Notes: generated by a model not told the origin, from the sequence alone. A stretch of 64,000 nucleotides of DNA from Staphylococcus devriesei (GCF_002902625.1 NZ_PPRG01000003.1:1-64000), one strand, 5' to 3'. Positions 9,316 through 18,835 are shown, counted from the first letter of the stretch. Translations and numbers: made by a program.

Positions 9316-11361
9316 TTAATTATTAGAATGATGACGTCGTTTGCGATGTCCTACCCAAATAAATGTGCCACCAATCAACACTAATATTGTCGTAATAGGT
9401 AACGCTGATTTCTTAACTAGCTCACCTGTAGCTGGTAATGAAAGATTACCGTCATCATCAAATAGTCCACTCAAGAGACCACCATCACTATCTAAGTTTC
9501 CAAGAGACAGACCTTGTACAGGATCTGGAATATCGGGGATGTTATCTAATAAACTATTCCCTGAATTTAGACCACCTAGTAGACTACCTCCAGTAAGATT
9601 GCTTAATAGATCCGAACCTTGAGGTAAAGTAATAGGTTGGTGTGAATTGCCTGATATGCGATCCAATAATGACGGACGTTGTGTGATAGGCGCTAAAATA
9701 TAATCCAACTTGTTTTTAGCTTGACCAAAACGTTGTTGCAGCCCTAGTAAATCGTTTGCTTTACCATTTAGTGCGTTTTTCACTAACGCTAACATATCTG
9801 CTTTTCCAGTTTGTGCTTGCATAATAATATCAGCGAGCGCATGTGCTTTGGCTTGGTTTAACTTAGTCGCTAATAAAGTTTCTATCGTTTGTTTTGGATT
9901 AGATGAATATTCTAATACATCTTTTAAAATGTCATCTGACGTTAAAGAGTCGTGTGTTTTATATTCTTCTTTTAAGCGATTGACTAGCTCAGAGTTTGGT
10001 AATTTTTCATTAGCTAAACGTTGCGCAATGCTCGTCGCTTCGCTATTACCTAATCTCGTAGACAATAATGTTTTTAAGAGTTTTTCTTTATCAGAAGTTT
10101 GGTCAAACATCGATGTCAAAATGTCATCACCGGTTGTAGTTGTCAGGCCGTCTAACCGCTTCATTAACTGGTCAGTGATTTGCTTATCAGACATACCTTT
10201 AGTATTAATATCTTTTAAGATATGTTGTGCTTCATTCTTACTGAAAAGGTCTCCCACTATTTTTTCAACAGTGGCTTGCTTATTAGAAGTGTGATTTAAG
10301 CGATCAAGAAGAGCCTCACGATTATTTTTTACATTATTGCGAACAGTCGTGATATCTTTTTCAATATTATGCTTCTGTGTTGAAGATAAATCTTGATTAT
10401 CATTCACGTGTTGACGTAGGTTTCTTAATTGTTCAAGCTTATGGTCAGTATAACGTTGCGTTGTTTCATTAGGTTTGTCTTCAATTTTAGTAATTGCCTG
10501 ATCGATTTTTTCGGGTGCCGTTAATTCATCTTGAAGTGACGCATTATGTGGTATAGCACTTGACTCTTTTTGTTGAGATTGAGTTAATTTGTCAGCTTTT
10601 TCTAAGTTATTTAAAACACTTTCGGTAGAATGATCGTCCTTTGCTTCTTCTACTTTATCTTTAATAGAAGTTTTTAGTTCAGAACTTGCTTTATCTTCAG
10701 TAGTAGATGTATCTGTACTTTGTTTGTCTTGGCCAACTTCGTTTTTCAGATTGTCTAATTCATCTAATACAGAGGTCGCCTCATCTTTATTCAAATGAGA
10801 ACGTTCACTAGCATCTGTCGTAGGTCGTTCAGTTGTAAAATTAGACGTAGCGCTCGAATCTTCTTTAGATGTTGTAGTGTTATTTTGTTGACGGGTGTCA
10901 ACCTTTTTAGAAAAAGCATCCAAATCTTTCATTATTTCATCTAATTTGGTTGAAGTGGTTTGATCACTATTCAAGTCTGAATTCTTATTGTTAGATGAAT
11001 GTTTGAGACTATTATCTGTTATTTCTTGAGCAGATAAACGATCTTCTTCCTTAGCATCTGTCACAATTTGCTTAATATCATCTTGACTCTGTGCATCTTC
11101 AATATCCTCTTGATAACTGCGTAGTTCAGTAGCATTTAAATGATGTAGTCGGTTAATTTCTACTTTTGCCTTAGCCATAGCTTTATCTAATTCACGTTGA
11201 ACAGATGCAACATGTTCCGAAATATCATTACTATTTTCTTTCGTTTGCGCAAAAGCATCTTTTGTAAATCCATAACCAACTAGTGAGCCACTTAATAATA
11301 CCGCTGAACATGACGCTTTGACGTATAGGTTTAATTTAGAAACTCGCGTATTATAATTCAA
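9316..11361 (-). CDS. sasF: LPXTG-anchored surface protein, SasF-like
   Basis: 681 residues from a TTG at 11361 behind AGGGTG. A signal peptide (to about residue 38, A-F-A-Q) is followed by a long Asn/Asp/Ser/Lys-rich helical region with no globular fold I can name. A C-terminal sorting signal follows: LPATG, a hydrophobic segment and a basic tail (HRKRRHH), so sortase A should fix it to the wall. Residues about 370-520 contain loosely repeated segments of the type KxxLLxTLLSTRLGNSEAxxIAxRL. The neighbours (pip and the amidase gene) are those of sasF in S. aureus. SasF-type proteins have been linked to resistance to free fatty acids in S. aureus and S. saprophyticus. The name rests on synteny plus architecture. 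Confidence 0.75.
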   Translation of the reverse strand: MNYNTRVSKLNLYVKASCSAVLLSGSLVGYGFTKDAFAQTKENSNDISEHVASVQRELDKAMAKAKVEINRLHHLNATELRSYQEDIEDAQSQDDIKQIVTDAKEEDRLSAQEITDNSLKHSSNNKNSDLNSDQTTSTKLDEIMKDLDAFSKKVDTRQQNNTTTSKEDSSATSNFTTERPTTDASERSHLNKDEATSVLDELDNLKNEVGQDKQSTDTSTTEDKASSELKTSIKDKVEEAKDDHSTESVLNNLEKADKLTQSQQKESSAIPHNASLQDELTAPEKIDQAITKIEDKPNETTQRYTDHKLEQLRNLRQHVNDNQDLSSTQKHNIEKDITTVRNNVKNNREALLDRLNHTSNKQATVEKIVGDLFSKNEAQHILKDINTKGMSDKQITDQLMKRLDGLTTTTGDDILTSMFDQTSDKEKLLKTLLSTRLGNSEATSIAQRLANEKLPNSELVNRLKEEYKTHDSLTSDDILKDVLEYSSNPKQTIETLLATKLNQAKAHALADIIMQAQTGKADMLALVKNALNGKANDLLGLQQRFGQAKNKLDYILAPITQRPSLLDRISGNSHQPITLPQGSDLLSNLTGGSLLGGLNSGNSLLDNIPDIPDPVQGLSLGNLDSDGGLLSGLFDDDGNLSLPATGELVKKSALPITTILVLIGGTFIWVGHRKRRHHSNN

Positions 11362-11477
11362 TCATGTCACCCTTTTTGATTAATATTCCCCTACATTATA
11401 TAACATTTATTGTAAAAGTTATACGCTTTATCTTTGAAAATTAAGAACTTATACGTCACTTGAGAATGTACTTATTC

Positions 11478-12089
11478 TTATAGTTTTAGACGCTTACAAT
11501 TCACTTTTTTAATATCTGTTACCCTCACCGAATATTGGTAGTGATTTGTTAAATCGATTAGTGATAAATACTTGTCATGCCCTGCTCCTGTGTCGATGTC
11601 TAGAATGTTTTTCTTCATATATAACTCGTCATTTTTCAAACCAAGGCGATAGTTCGGGACATGAACATGTATCAACAACTTATTTTTAGGCACATGAGTA
11701 TTCAATTCATGATTATAATGACCAGTAGTATATTCTTTAATTTGTTTATTTAAAGGTTTACTCGTATCTATTCCAGCATGCGCAAAAATATAGTCGCCTA
11801 TGACTTCAACAGTAGATAGCTCTCTTAAAAACGTATGCCAACGCTTGATCTTTTTATCTTTGCTTGCTAACCAACGCATCTCATGGTTGCCAGCTAATGC
11901 TAGTGCACCTTTACGTTTCAATCTCTTTACCAGTTTTAACGTTCCAAATGAATCAGGTCCATTATTCACGTAATCGCCTACTAATACCAGTTGATCTTTC
12001 CTAGCATTATATTTCGCCTTTTTTAAAAGCGTTATAAGTGCTTTCCGATGACCATGAATATCAGAAACCACTAGTAGCCTCTCCTTCAT
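11478..12089 (-). CDS. Calcineurin-like metallophosphoesterase
   Basis: 203 residues. The ATG at 12089 is chosen because AGGAGA lies at the right distance; an upstream in-frame start would add eight residues. The metal-binding motifs of the superfamily are present in order: D-x-H in VSDIHGH (residue about 8), GDYVNNG, GNHE and a late H-x-H (HVHVP). The spacing is that of small bacterial PPP-type Ser/Thr phosphatases (PrpA / ApaH-like). It is probably a soluble cytosolic phosphatase on protein or dinucleotide substrates; the substrate is not readable. It stands alone, downstream of the LysR gene on the other strand. Confidence 0.8.
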   Translation of the reverse strand: MKERLLVVSDIHGHRKALITLLKKAKYNARKDQLVLVGDYVNNGPDSFGTLKLVKRLKRKGALALAGNHEMRWLASKDKKIKRWHTFLRELSTVEVIGDYIFAHAGIDTSKPLNKQIKEYTTGHYNHELNTHVPKNKLLIHVHVPNYRLGLKNDELYMKKNILDIDTGAGHDKYLSLIDLTNHYQYSVRVTDIKKVNCKRLKL

Positions 12090-12238
12090 TCCACTCTCTC
12101 CTATCTTTTTCATTATTACTTACCTCTTATGTAAAAAACACTCATTAACTAACTCTAAACAAAATATTAACGTCTCCTCAACCTTTTCTCTTTATGATAA
12201 AGATAGTATAGACAAATTTAATTTTGGGGAATCAATTT

Positions 12239-13117
12239 ATGAATACAAAGCAAATTCTTATTTTTAAACACTTTGTAGAAATGCAAAACGAAAACGCAGT
12301 TGCCGATAAACTTGGCATTACACAACCTACTGTAACGTTCCATCTAAAAAACTTAAACAAAGAATTTGGGTTGTCCTTATACTTTAAAAAAGGGAAACAT
12401 TTTAACCTTACAGAAGCCGGGGAACTGTTATACCAAAATACCAACAAAGTTTTAAACCTTATGGAAGAAACGACAGATATGATGGAAGAGTTCAAGCAAT
12501 CCAAACGTGGCACTTTAAGGATTGGTGCTTCTCATGCGCCGGTATACAGTATCCTCCCGTCAACTTTTAAAAACTACATGCATAAACATCCAAATATCGA
12601 TATTGATTTAACCGTTGAGACTGCGCCTATAATTATCGAGAAAGTTAAAAACAGAAAGATAGATATCGCTATTATTTCTGAAAAAGGATTTAATGAAAGT
12701 GAAATTCAAACTACAAGGTTACAAGAAAATCCTTTAGTCCTTGCAATGGACAAACGGCATCCATTAGCACAACAAGATAAGATTTCTTTAGAAGATTTAC
12801 AAGAATATCGCTTTATCATACATAATAGTGGCTCTACACGAGAAAGTATCGATGAATGGCGTAAAAATAACTTTGTTAACTTAGATGTTCACATGGAATC
12901 AAATAGTATTAGTAGTATTTTAACAACGATAAAAGATTCAAATTATTTAAGTTTAGTTAGCGCTAGCGTGTTATATCATCATCCAAATATTATTGCTAAA
13001 GCGCTACCCAACGCCCCGTCAGCTGGTCATATATCGTTATTATATCGTAACGACAGACATCTAACACCTATCATTGAGGACTTTATTGCCCTTATTGACA
13101 CCAATACCTATTATTAA
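12239..13117 (+). CDS. LysR-family transcriptional regulator
   Basis: 292 residues from the ATG at 12239, with a GGGGA site before it. Residues 1-60 are the winged helix-turn-helix (ENAVADKLGITQPTVTFHLKNLNKEFG), and residues 90-290 the periplasmic-binding-type effector domain. It is divergent from the metallophosphoesterase gene with about 150 bases between, the usual arrangement when a LysR regulator controls its neighbour, although a simple phosphatase would be an uncommon target. The effector is unknown. It is not the CidR type by its N-terminus. Confidence 0.85.
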   Translation: MNTKQILIFKHFVEMQNENAVADKLGITQPTVTFHLKNLNKEFGLSLYFKKGKHFNLTEAGELLYQNTNKVLNLMEETTDMMEEFKQSKRGTLRIGASHAPVYSILPSTFKNYMHKHPNIDIDLTVETAPIIIEKVKNRKIDIAIISEKGFNESEIQTTRLQENPLVLAMDKRHPLAQQDKISLEDLQEYRFIIHNSGSTRESIDEWRKNNFVNLDVHMESNSISSILTTIKDSNYLSLVSASVLYHHPNIIAKALPNAPSAGHISLLYRNDRHLTPIIEDFIALIDTNTYY

Positions 13118-13131
13118 TTTCTTTCCATATA

Positions 13132-13188
13132 GCGACGAATTTGAGACATGGATGCAAGTTATTCACCTCTCAATCTCGTCGCCTTTTT
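13132..13188 (+). terminator. Terminator of the LysR gene
   Basis: Stem GCGACGA...TTGAGA with TCTCAA...TCGTCGC, then CTTTTTA. Confidence 0.7.
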
Positions 13189-13288
13189 AATATTACTAGA
13201 CTATCGTGATAGCTCTTTAATTATAATTGAATTTCTCTTTCCCCTTCCCACTGTAAATTCACTATTATTAATCCTACAAGTTTAATTT

Positions 13289-13332
13289 TTAATTAACTTT
13301 ATAAAATATTAATATTCTATAAAGTTAATTAA
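13289..13332. promoter_or_regulatory. 44-base AT-rich palindrome
   Basis: Perfect 15-base arms (TTAATTAACTTTATA and its complement) flank a 14-base centre that contains the smaller palindrome AATATTAATATT. It lies in open intergenic DNA 148 bases before the small membrane gene. It could be a large operator or a cruciform; there is no T-run for a terminator. Confidence 0.4.
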
Positions 13333-13479
13333 TAAATCATCGCTAAAAATATATCAATTTTACAATATATTAATATAACTCTATAAAAATAGTTAGGTAG
13401 ATAATATAATAAGTATGAAAGCTCATACATACGAAATAATTTAGCAATGAAGCAACTATTGATTAAGGAGGATATGTTG

Positions 13480-13650
13480 ATGCTCGTTCTAGCAATCATT
13501 TTATTATTGTTTGGCTTAATTTTGATTGGTACTAGTAGATTCGTTGCCTATCAACATGATGATATTGACCTCAGAGAAAAGATCTATATCCCCGGCGTGA
13601 TTCTCTTCTTAGTCGGAGCTATATTATTTATAGGCTATTTCGTCAACTAA
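13480..13650 (+). CDS. Small two-helix membrane protein
   Basis: 56 residues from the ATG at 13480, eight bases after AAGGAGG. Upstream in-frame starts overlap the ribosome site. Two hydrophobic segments (about residues 1-20 and 36-55) flank a short charged loop (AYQHDDIDLREK). Function unknown. It has its own terminator and lies upstream of mmpL on the same strand. Confidence 0.65.
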   Translation: MLVLAIILLLFGLILIGTSRFVAYQHDDIDLREKIYIPGVILFLVGAILFIGYFVN

Positions 13651-13669
13651 CTACATACATATTTATTTT

Positions 13670-13703
13670 CAGGTAAAGTCTTTAATAACTTACCTGTTTT
13701 TTT
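13670..13703 (+). terminator. Terminator of the small membrane gene
   Basis: Stem CAGGTAA / TTACCTG followed by TTTTTTT. Confidence 0.75.
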
Positions 13704-13776
13704 GTAAATTCTTCTTGAATCCCTTTTTAAATCCAACAAAACCCTTAAAGTGTTTCATTTTCCAACGTCATAAAAC

Positions 13777-13801
13777 TTTTAATGGTACCAAACGAGGGTA
13801 T
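13777..13801 (+). promoter_or_regulatory. Candidate SigB-type promoter of mmpL
   Basis: TTTTAA (13777-13782), a 13-base spacer and GGGTAT (13796-13801), close to the GTTTAA-N12-15-GGGTAT form used by staphylococcal SigB. Confidence 0.4.
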
Positions 13802-13805
13802 AACT

Positions 13806-13827
13806 TGTTACATTAGCAAATGTAACA
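13806..13827. promoter_or_regulatory. Candidate operator upstream of mmpL
   Basis: A palindrome with 9-base arms, TGTTACATT and AATGTAACA, separated by four bases. It lies right at the expected start of transcription. A TetR-type repressor, such as the one at 18229, is a natural candidate. Confidence 0.45.
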
Positions 13828-13939
13828 TTAAAATACGCTTACCTTTTCGTAGTTGGATTGATATATTATCTGCTCACATCTCATCAACACTACATCCATA
13901 TGTTAGGCGTTCAAAATTTAATAAATAGGAGGAAATGTC

Positions 13940-16882
13940 TTGGCAAAGCTATTATACAAATTAGGAAAATTTATAGCTAAGAACAAATGGCTTAGTGTCA
14001 TTGGATGGCTTGTCATCCTAGGTGTGATTATTACCCCGTTAATGATTAGTTCACCTAAGTTTGATAGTGACATTACAATGAATGGTCTTAAATCATTAGA
14101 CACGAACGATAAAATTAGTAAAGAGTTCCATCAGGATAGTGAAAAAGCCTCGATGAAAATCGTCTTCCACTCCAATAGAGAAGATGGACTTACAAAAGAC
14201 GATACTAAGAAAGATATTGAAGATGCATTAGATAACATCAAACAAAAAGATGATTACATTCAAAACATCTCAAGTCCATATGATAGTGGACAAGTAAATG
14301 ATGAAGGCGATACAGCTATCGCAAACATTAGCTATGTCGTCCCTCAAACAGGCTTGAAAGACTCATCTGAAAAAACAATTGATAAAGAATTAAAAGATGT
14401 AAAAGATAACCACAACGTACAGATTGAAAAAACACAAGGTGGCGCAATGAATGCTGAACCTGGTGGTATTTCAGAAATCGTTGGTATTGTAGTAGCGTTT
14501 GTTATCTTACTTATTACTTTCAGCTCACTTATTGCGGCAGGTATGCCAATTGTTAGTGCTATTATCGGCCTAGGCTCAAGTGTAGGTATCATTGCACTAT
14601 TAACGTTTATCTTTGACATTCCAAACTTCACATTAACGTTAGCCGTGATGATTGGATTAGCTGTAGGTATCGACTACTCCCTCTTTATTCTATTTAGATA
14701 TAAAGAACTTAAGAAAAAAGGCGTCGACACTATAGAAGCTATCGCAACAGCTGTAGGAACTGCTGGTAGTGCCGTTATCTTTGCCGGTCTTACTGTAATG
14801 ATTGCCGTTTGTGGCTTATCACTAGTAGGTATCGACTTCTTAGCAATTATGGGATTTGCTTCAGCTATCAGTGTATTATTCGCTGTGTTAGCAGCATTAA
14901 CATTATTACCTGCTTTAATTAGCATTTTCCATAAAAGTATTAAAATCAAAGATAAGCCAACAAAAAGTAAAGATCCTAAAGATCATCCTTGGGCGAAATT
15001 TATTGTTGGTAAACCAATTATCGCAGTAGTTGTAAGTTTACTTATCTTAATCTTAGCAGCTATCCCAGTAAGTGGTATGCGTCTTGGTATTCCTGACGAT
15101 AGCTTAAAACCAGCTGACTCATCAGCACATAAAGCTTATAACTTAATCTCAGACAACTTTGGCGAAGGTCACAACGGACAAATTGTAATGTTAGTTAATA
15201 CGAAAGATGGTGGCAGTAAAGACGACATCAATCGCGACTTAAACAATATGCGCAGTGACTTAGAAGATTTAGACAACGTCGATTCAGTATCTAAAGCTCG
15301 TCTAAATGACAATAACAACTACGCATTATTTACAATTATTCCTGATAAAGGACCAAACGCTCAATCAACTGAAAACTTAGTATATGACTTACGTGATTAC
15401 CATAAGCAAGCTCAAGAAAAATATAATTTTGATTCAGAAATTTCTGGTCAAAGTGTAATCAATATTGATATGTCAGAAAAACTTAACAACGCAATTCCAG
15501 TATTCGCTGGTGTAATCGTTGTATTAGCATTTATTTTATTAATGGTAGTATTCCGTTCAATCTTAGTACCATTAAAAGCTGTACTTGGATTCATCCTATC
15601 ATTAATGGCAACACTAGGCTTCACAACATTAGTAATGCAACATGGTTTCTTAAGCGGCCTATTCGGTATCAGTAATACAGGCCCATTATTAGCCTTCCTA
15701 CCAGTAATTACTATTGGATTACTGTTCGGACTTGCCATTGACTACGAGCTATTCTTAATGACGCGTGTTCATGAAGAATACAGTAAAACAGGCGATAACG
15801 ACCACTCAATCCGAGTAGGAATTAAAGAAAGTGGCCCAGTGATCGTAGCAGCAGCACTTATTATGTTCAGCGTATTCATCGCCTTCGTATTCCAAGACGA
15901 TAGCGCAATTAAATCAATGGGTATCGCCCTCGCATTCGGTGTACTATTCGATGCATTCGTTGTACGTATGACATTAATCCCAGCCCTAACTAAACTATTC
16001 GGTAACGCGTCATGGTACCTACCTAAATGGTTAGGCGCAGTCTTACCAAACGTTGACGTTGAAGGTAAAGCCCTAGAAGAAGATAATCACGATTCTTCCG
16101 CTTCTAGAAAAGGTCATGAAGATACACGCTATAGAGAATTCACTAGCCCAGCCCATTACAACGCTAGCTATCAAGATGACAGACGTAGCGACAGATACTA
16201 TAACAATAATCAAAACCAACACCCAGACCACAACAACTACAACGCAGGATATGCAGCAGGCACATACCCTCACGATAACCATCGTGATAACACTCAACGC
16301 CCTGAACATTACAACAATGAAGATTACAACCGTTCCGTACGCTTAGACAACGACCAAGCACAACCAAACAGACGCTACGACGACCGTCGTGACTACGACC
16401 GTCGCGAAGCTAGTCAACGTGACAGAGATGCACAATATCAACAACGTCGCGATGATAATTTCCGTTATAATGATTTAGCACGTCGTCCTTATAACAATGA
16501 ACAATATCATGGTCGCCCATCTTATGGACAACCAATAGCACCACGTGACGATGTCGATTATGAAAGATTGTATACTCAAAACGGCAATAGTTATTATCCT
16601 AATGATTATAACCACTATGATAACCATGAACGTTATTATCAAGAACATCGTCATGAAGATTATAATCACCAAGACGATAGAAACCATCGATATGAAGATA
16701 ACTACAATTCTAGTTTCGATAAAACAACAGATTTATATAAAGATTTAACAGATAATGATACTGATCAAGACGTATTATTTAAAGCATTAATGTTATACGC
16801 TCGTGAAAACAATAAAGGTATTTACGATAGATATAACCAACAGTCTAATACAAATCGTCACGATGACGAACGCAGAGATTAA
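13940..16882 (+). CDS. MMPL-family RND exporter with long hydrophilic tail
   Basis: 980 residues from a TTG at 13940 (AGGAGG, seven-base spacing). Residues 1 to about 705 are a standard MMPL exporter: two halves, each with one membrane segment, an outside loop and five more segments, including GIDYSLFILFRY and AIDYELFLMTR, which carry the proton-relay region. Residues about 708-980 form a hydrophilic tail rich in Asn, Asp, His, Tyr and Arg, ending in a compact stretch (QDVLFKALMLYARENNKGIYDRY). S. aureus FarE, a fatty-acid exporter, belongs to this family; the same role is possible here. It is followed 23 bases later by an OpuAC-type lipoprotein gene. A TetR gene lies 3' of both. Confidence 0.85.
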   Translation: MAKLLYKLGKFIAKNKWLSVIGWLVILGVIITPLMISSPKFDSDITMNGLKSLDTNDKISKEFHQDSEKASMKIVFHSNREDGLTKDDTKKDIEDALDNIKQKDDYIQNISSPYDSGQVNDEGDTAIANISYVVPQTGLKDSSEKTIDKELKDVKDNHNVQIEKTQGGAMNAEPGGISEIVGIVVAFVILLITFSSLIAAGMPIVSAIIGLGSSVGIIALLTFIFDIPNFTLTLAVMIGLAVGIDYSLFILFRYKELKKKGVDTIEAIATAVGTAGSAVIFAGLTVMIAVCGLSLVGIDFLAIMGFASAISVLFAVLAALTLLPALISIFHKSIKIKDKPTKSKDPKDHPWAKFIVGKPIIAVVVSLLILILAAIPVSGMRLGIPDDSLKPADSSAHKAYNLISDNFGEGHNGQIVMLVNTKDGGSKDDINRDLNNMRSDLEDLDNVDSVSKARLNDNNNYALFTIIPDKGPNAQSTENLVYDLRDYHKQAQEKYNFDSEISGQSVINIDMSEKLNNAIPVFAGVIVVLAFILLMVVFRSILVPLKAVLGFILSLMATLGFTTLVMQHGFLSGLFGISNTGPLLAFLPVITIGLLFGLAIDYELFLMTRVHEEYSKTGDNDHSIRVGIKESGPVIVAAALIMFSVFIAFVFQDDSAIKSMGIALAFGVLFDAFVVRMTLIPALTKLFGNASWYLPKWLGAVLPNVDVEGKALEEDNHDSSASRKGHEDTRYREFTSPAHYNASYQDDRRSDRYYNNNQNQHPDHNNYNAGYAAGTYPHDNHRDNTQRPEHYNNEDYNRSVRLDNDQAQPNRRYDDRRDYDRREASQRDRDAQYQQRRDDNFRYNDLARRPYNNEQYHGRPSYGQPIAPRDDVDYERLYTQNGNSYYPNDYNHYDNHERYYQEHRHEDYNHQDDRNHRYEDNYNSSFDKTTDLYKDLTDNDTDQDVLFKALMLYARENNKGIYDRYNQQSNTNRHDDERRD

Positions 16883-16905
16883 TTCTAAAAAGGAGGAAAT
16901 ACGTT

Positions 16906-17850
16906 ATGTTTAAACGATGTAGTTCGAAGTTTCTAGGACTACTAGCCACACTTGCCTTAGCCATTGTGCTAAGTGCATGTGGTAATAGCGGTAGCGGTAG
17001 TGGCTCATCTGACGATAGTAAGACGTCACTTGGTAATAAAGAAATCGAAATTCCATATATCGCAACTGATAACTCTACACCACGATCTTTAGTAATTGCG
17101 GAAGTATTAAAAGATGCTGGATATGATGTAACAACGACACCTGTAACTGCTAGTGGTCCATTATATGCAGCAGTTTCAGAAAGTAAAGATTCATTCCATG
17201 CTTCAGGTATCTTCCCTACTACTGATAAAAGTTACTATAATAAATTCAAAAGTAACTTAACAGTTTATGACGACAAACATTTAATAGATAATGTCAGAGT
17301 TGGTTTAGCTGTACCAAAATATGAACAAGATATTGATTCAATTAGCGATTTAAAAAATAAAGACTTTGGTGAATCTGTAGATTGGACAATTCAAGGAACA
17401 GACGCTAGAAATGGTGTTATGAAATCAACAAAAGATGAACTTGATAGCGATAATTTAGATAAATATAGCTTGAAAGAAAGTTCTGACCAAGATCAGTTCA
17501 AAAAAATTCAAAAAGCTTATAAACAACAACAACCTATTGTCTTTACTGCTATGGAACCAAGTTGGTTTACTAAAGAATTAGACGCTAAAATGTTAAAAGA
17601 CCCAGATAATATTTATGGTAATAATGATCAACATATTGATTTAGTATTTAACAGTGACTTCAAAGAACAACATCCAGCTGCATACACTATAGCTACTCGT
17701 ATTGCGGATGACTGGAGTAAGAAAGACGAAGAGAAATTAGCTAAGAAAATCTTTGTCGACAACAAAAATCCAGAAAAAGTTGCGAAAGATTATGTAGATA
17801 ATAATGACAACAAAGTGGATGAATGGTTAGAAGATATCAATACTAAATAA
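16906..17850 (+). CDS. Orphan glycine betaine-type (OpuAC) substrate-binding lipoprotein
   Basis: 314 residues; ATG behind AAGGAGG. A lipoprotein signal ends in VLSAC with Cys25 as the lipid site, then a Gly/Ser-rich linker. The rest has the fold signature of the OpuAC family that binds betaine, choline or related compounds (IEIPYIATDNSTPRSLVIAEVL at the start; the FTAMEPSWF stretch late). No ATPase or permease of that system is near. It is co-transcribed with the MMPL exporter (23-base gap), so it may work with that pump or lend its ligand to a distant permease. Its ligand cannot be told from sequence alone. Confidence 0.8.
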   Translation: MFKRCSSKFLGLLATLALAIVLSACGNSGSGSGSSDDSKTSLGNKEIEIPYIATDNSTPRSLVIAEVLKDAGYDVTTTPVTASGPLYAAVSESKDSFHASGIFPTTDKSYYNKFKSNLTVYDDKHLIDNVRVGLAVPKYEQDIDSISDLKNKDFGESVDWTIQGTDARNGVMKSTKDELDSDNLDKYSLKESSDQDQFKKIQKAYKQQQPIVFTAMEPSWFTKELDAKMLKDPDNIYGNNDQHIDLVFNSDFKEQHPAAYTIATRIADDWSKKDEEKLAKKIFVDNKNPEKVAKDYVDNNDNKVDEWLEDINTK

Positions 17851-18228
17851 GTTTGGTATCAAACAATCGGGAGAAATTTTTAAGGGGCATGCTTGATCAA
17901 ATAGCATGAATAAGAGGTTAAGGCATTTAATCATTGATGTCTTGGCCTCTTTTTTATATTCTATGTTAATTTTTTCAACACTCTCATCTAGTATATTTTT
18001 AAACCTATTTTTATTTCCTTTCACATATATAAACGTCTCTCAAGGTCAAATTACTTTTTAAACTCTCACTTTTTTATAAAAATTTTTTCAATCTTCAAAG
18101 ATTCAATTCAATTGAAATTATATGTAAAAAAGATAGAGTAATGTTTATTTTTGGAAATGTAGCTACTATTGTGATAAATTACTCTTATTACATTAGGCTA
18201 TTAATAAAGTGTATAGGAGAATCGAAGT
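17851..18228. other. Intergenic region before the TetR gene
   Basis: 378 bases. It holds the terminator of the mmpL operon and then AT-rich DNA up to the TetR ribosome site. No gene or clear operator seen. Confidence 0.5.
17913..17956 (+). terminator. Terminator of the mmpL operon
   Basis: AAGAGGTTAAGGCAT pairs with ATGTCTTGGCCTCTT, followed by TTTT. Confidence 0.75.
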
Positions 18229-18798
18229 ATGCCTACAGCAAATCAAAAACGTATGATTAAACATATTCACGAAACAGTATTTGAATTATTGTATGATTAT
18301 CATTTTGATGAAATTACTGTTCAAAAAATATGTGAAGTGGCAGAAATTAATCGCAGTACATTCTATCGTTATTTCCAAGATAAATACGATTTACTTTACT
18401 CTTTAACCAACTTCATAACTCAAAAAATTACTATGACCGAAAATAACTCTGAAGGTATAACTACGTCCGAATCTTTTCAAGAATTCATTTATTACATAGG
18501 GCAGAATAAGAAGATATTTAAACATTTATTAGTATCCTCTCGTCAGGTCGATGTATTTCGCACTTTGACAAACGTGAGTCGTGAAATGATTTTGAACGAT
18601 ACTAGGCAACAAGATGATCCACTATCTATAAAAATTCAAAACAGTAAGCATCCTGAAATTATTGCCGATTTTTACAGTAGTGGTGTGATAGAAGTGTTAA
18701 GACGATGGGTAGAAAACGATTATAATTATACTGTAGAAGAAGTTTTCGAAACATTAAATGATATTTTAGAAACCTCATTAACTTGTCAAAACGATTAA
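18229..18798 (+). CDS. TetR-family regulator
   Basis: 189 residues; ATG after ATAGGAGA. Residues 8-60 are a TetR helix-turn-helix (EITVQKICEVAEINRSTFYRYFQDKYDLL). The C-terminal part resembles the TetR_C type found with DhaS-like regulators. It stands alone with its own terminator. The mmpL operon immediately upstream, with its palindrome at 13806, is the most likely target, by analogy with FarR and FarE in S. aureus, though here the regulator lies downstream rather than divergent. Confidence 0.82.
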   Translation: MPTANQKRMIKHIHETVFELLYDYHFDEITVQKICEVAEINRSTFYRYFQDKYDLLYSLTNFITQKITMTENNSEGITTSESFQEFIYYIGQNKKIFKHLLVSSRQVDVFRTLTNVSREMILNDTRQQDDPLSIKIQNSKHPEIIADFYSSGVIEVLRRWVENDYNYTVEEVFETLNDILETSLTCQND

Positions 18799-18835
18799 AA
18801 AGCATTCTCACCAACCATTAGTGAGAATGCTTTTT
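18797..18835. terminator. Bidirectional terminator after the TetR gene
   Basis: A perfect 15-base stem (AAAAAGCATTCTCAC and its complement) with a nine-base loop. Confidence 0.88.

Larger units (their letters stand above)
13118..13479. other. Intergenic region with long palindrome
   Basis: 362 bases, AT-rich. It holds the LysR terminator, a 44-base palindrome (13289-13332) and a TATAAT-like element near 13404, followed by the leader of the small membrane gene. No further gene seen. Confidence 0.5.

Noticed and set aside
16073-16748. Frames in and opposite the mmpL tail
   Set aside because: Shadow frames of the Asn/Asp/His repeats; very biased composition and no start signals.
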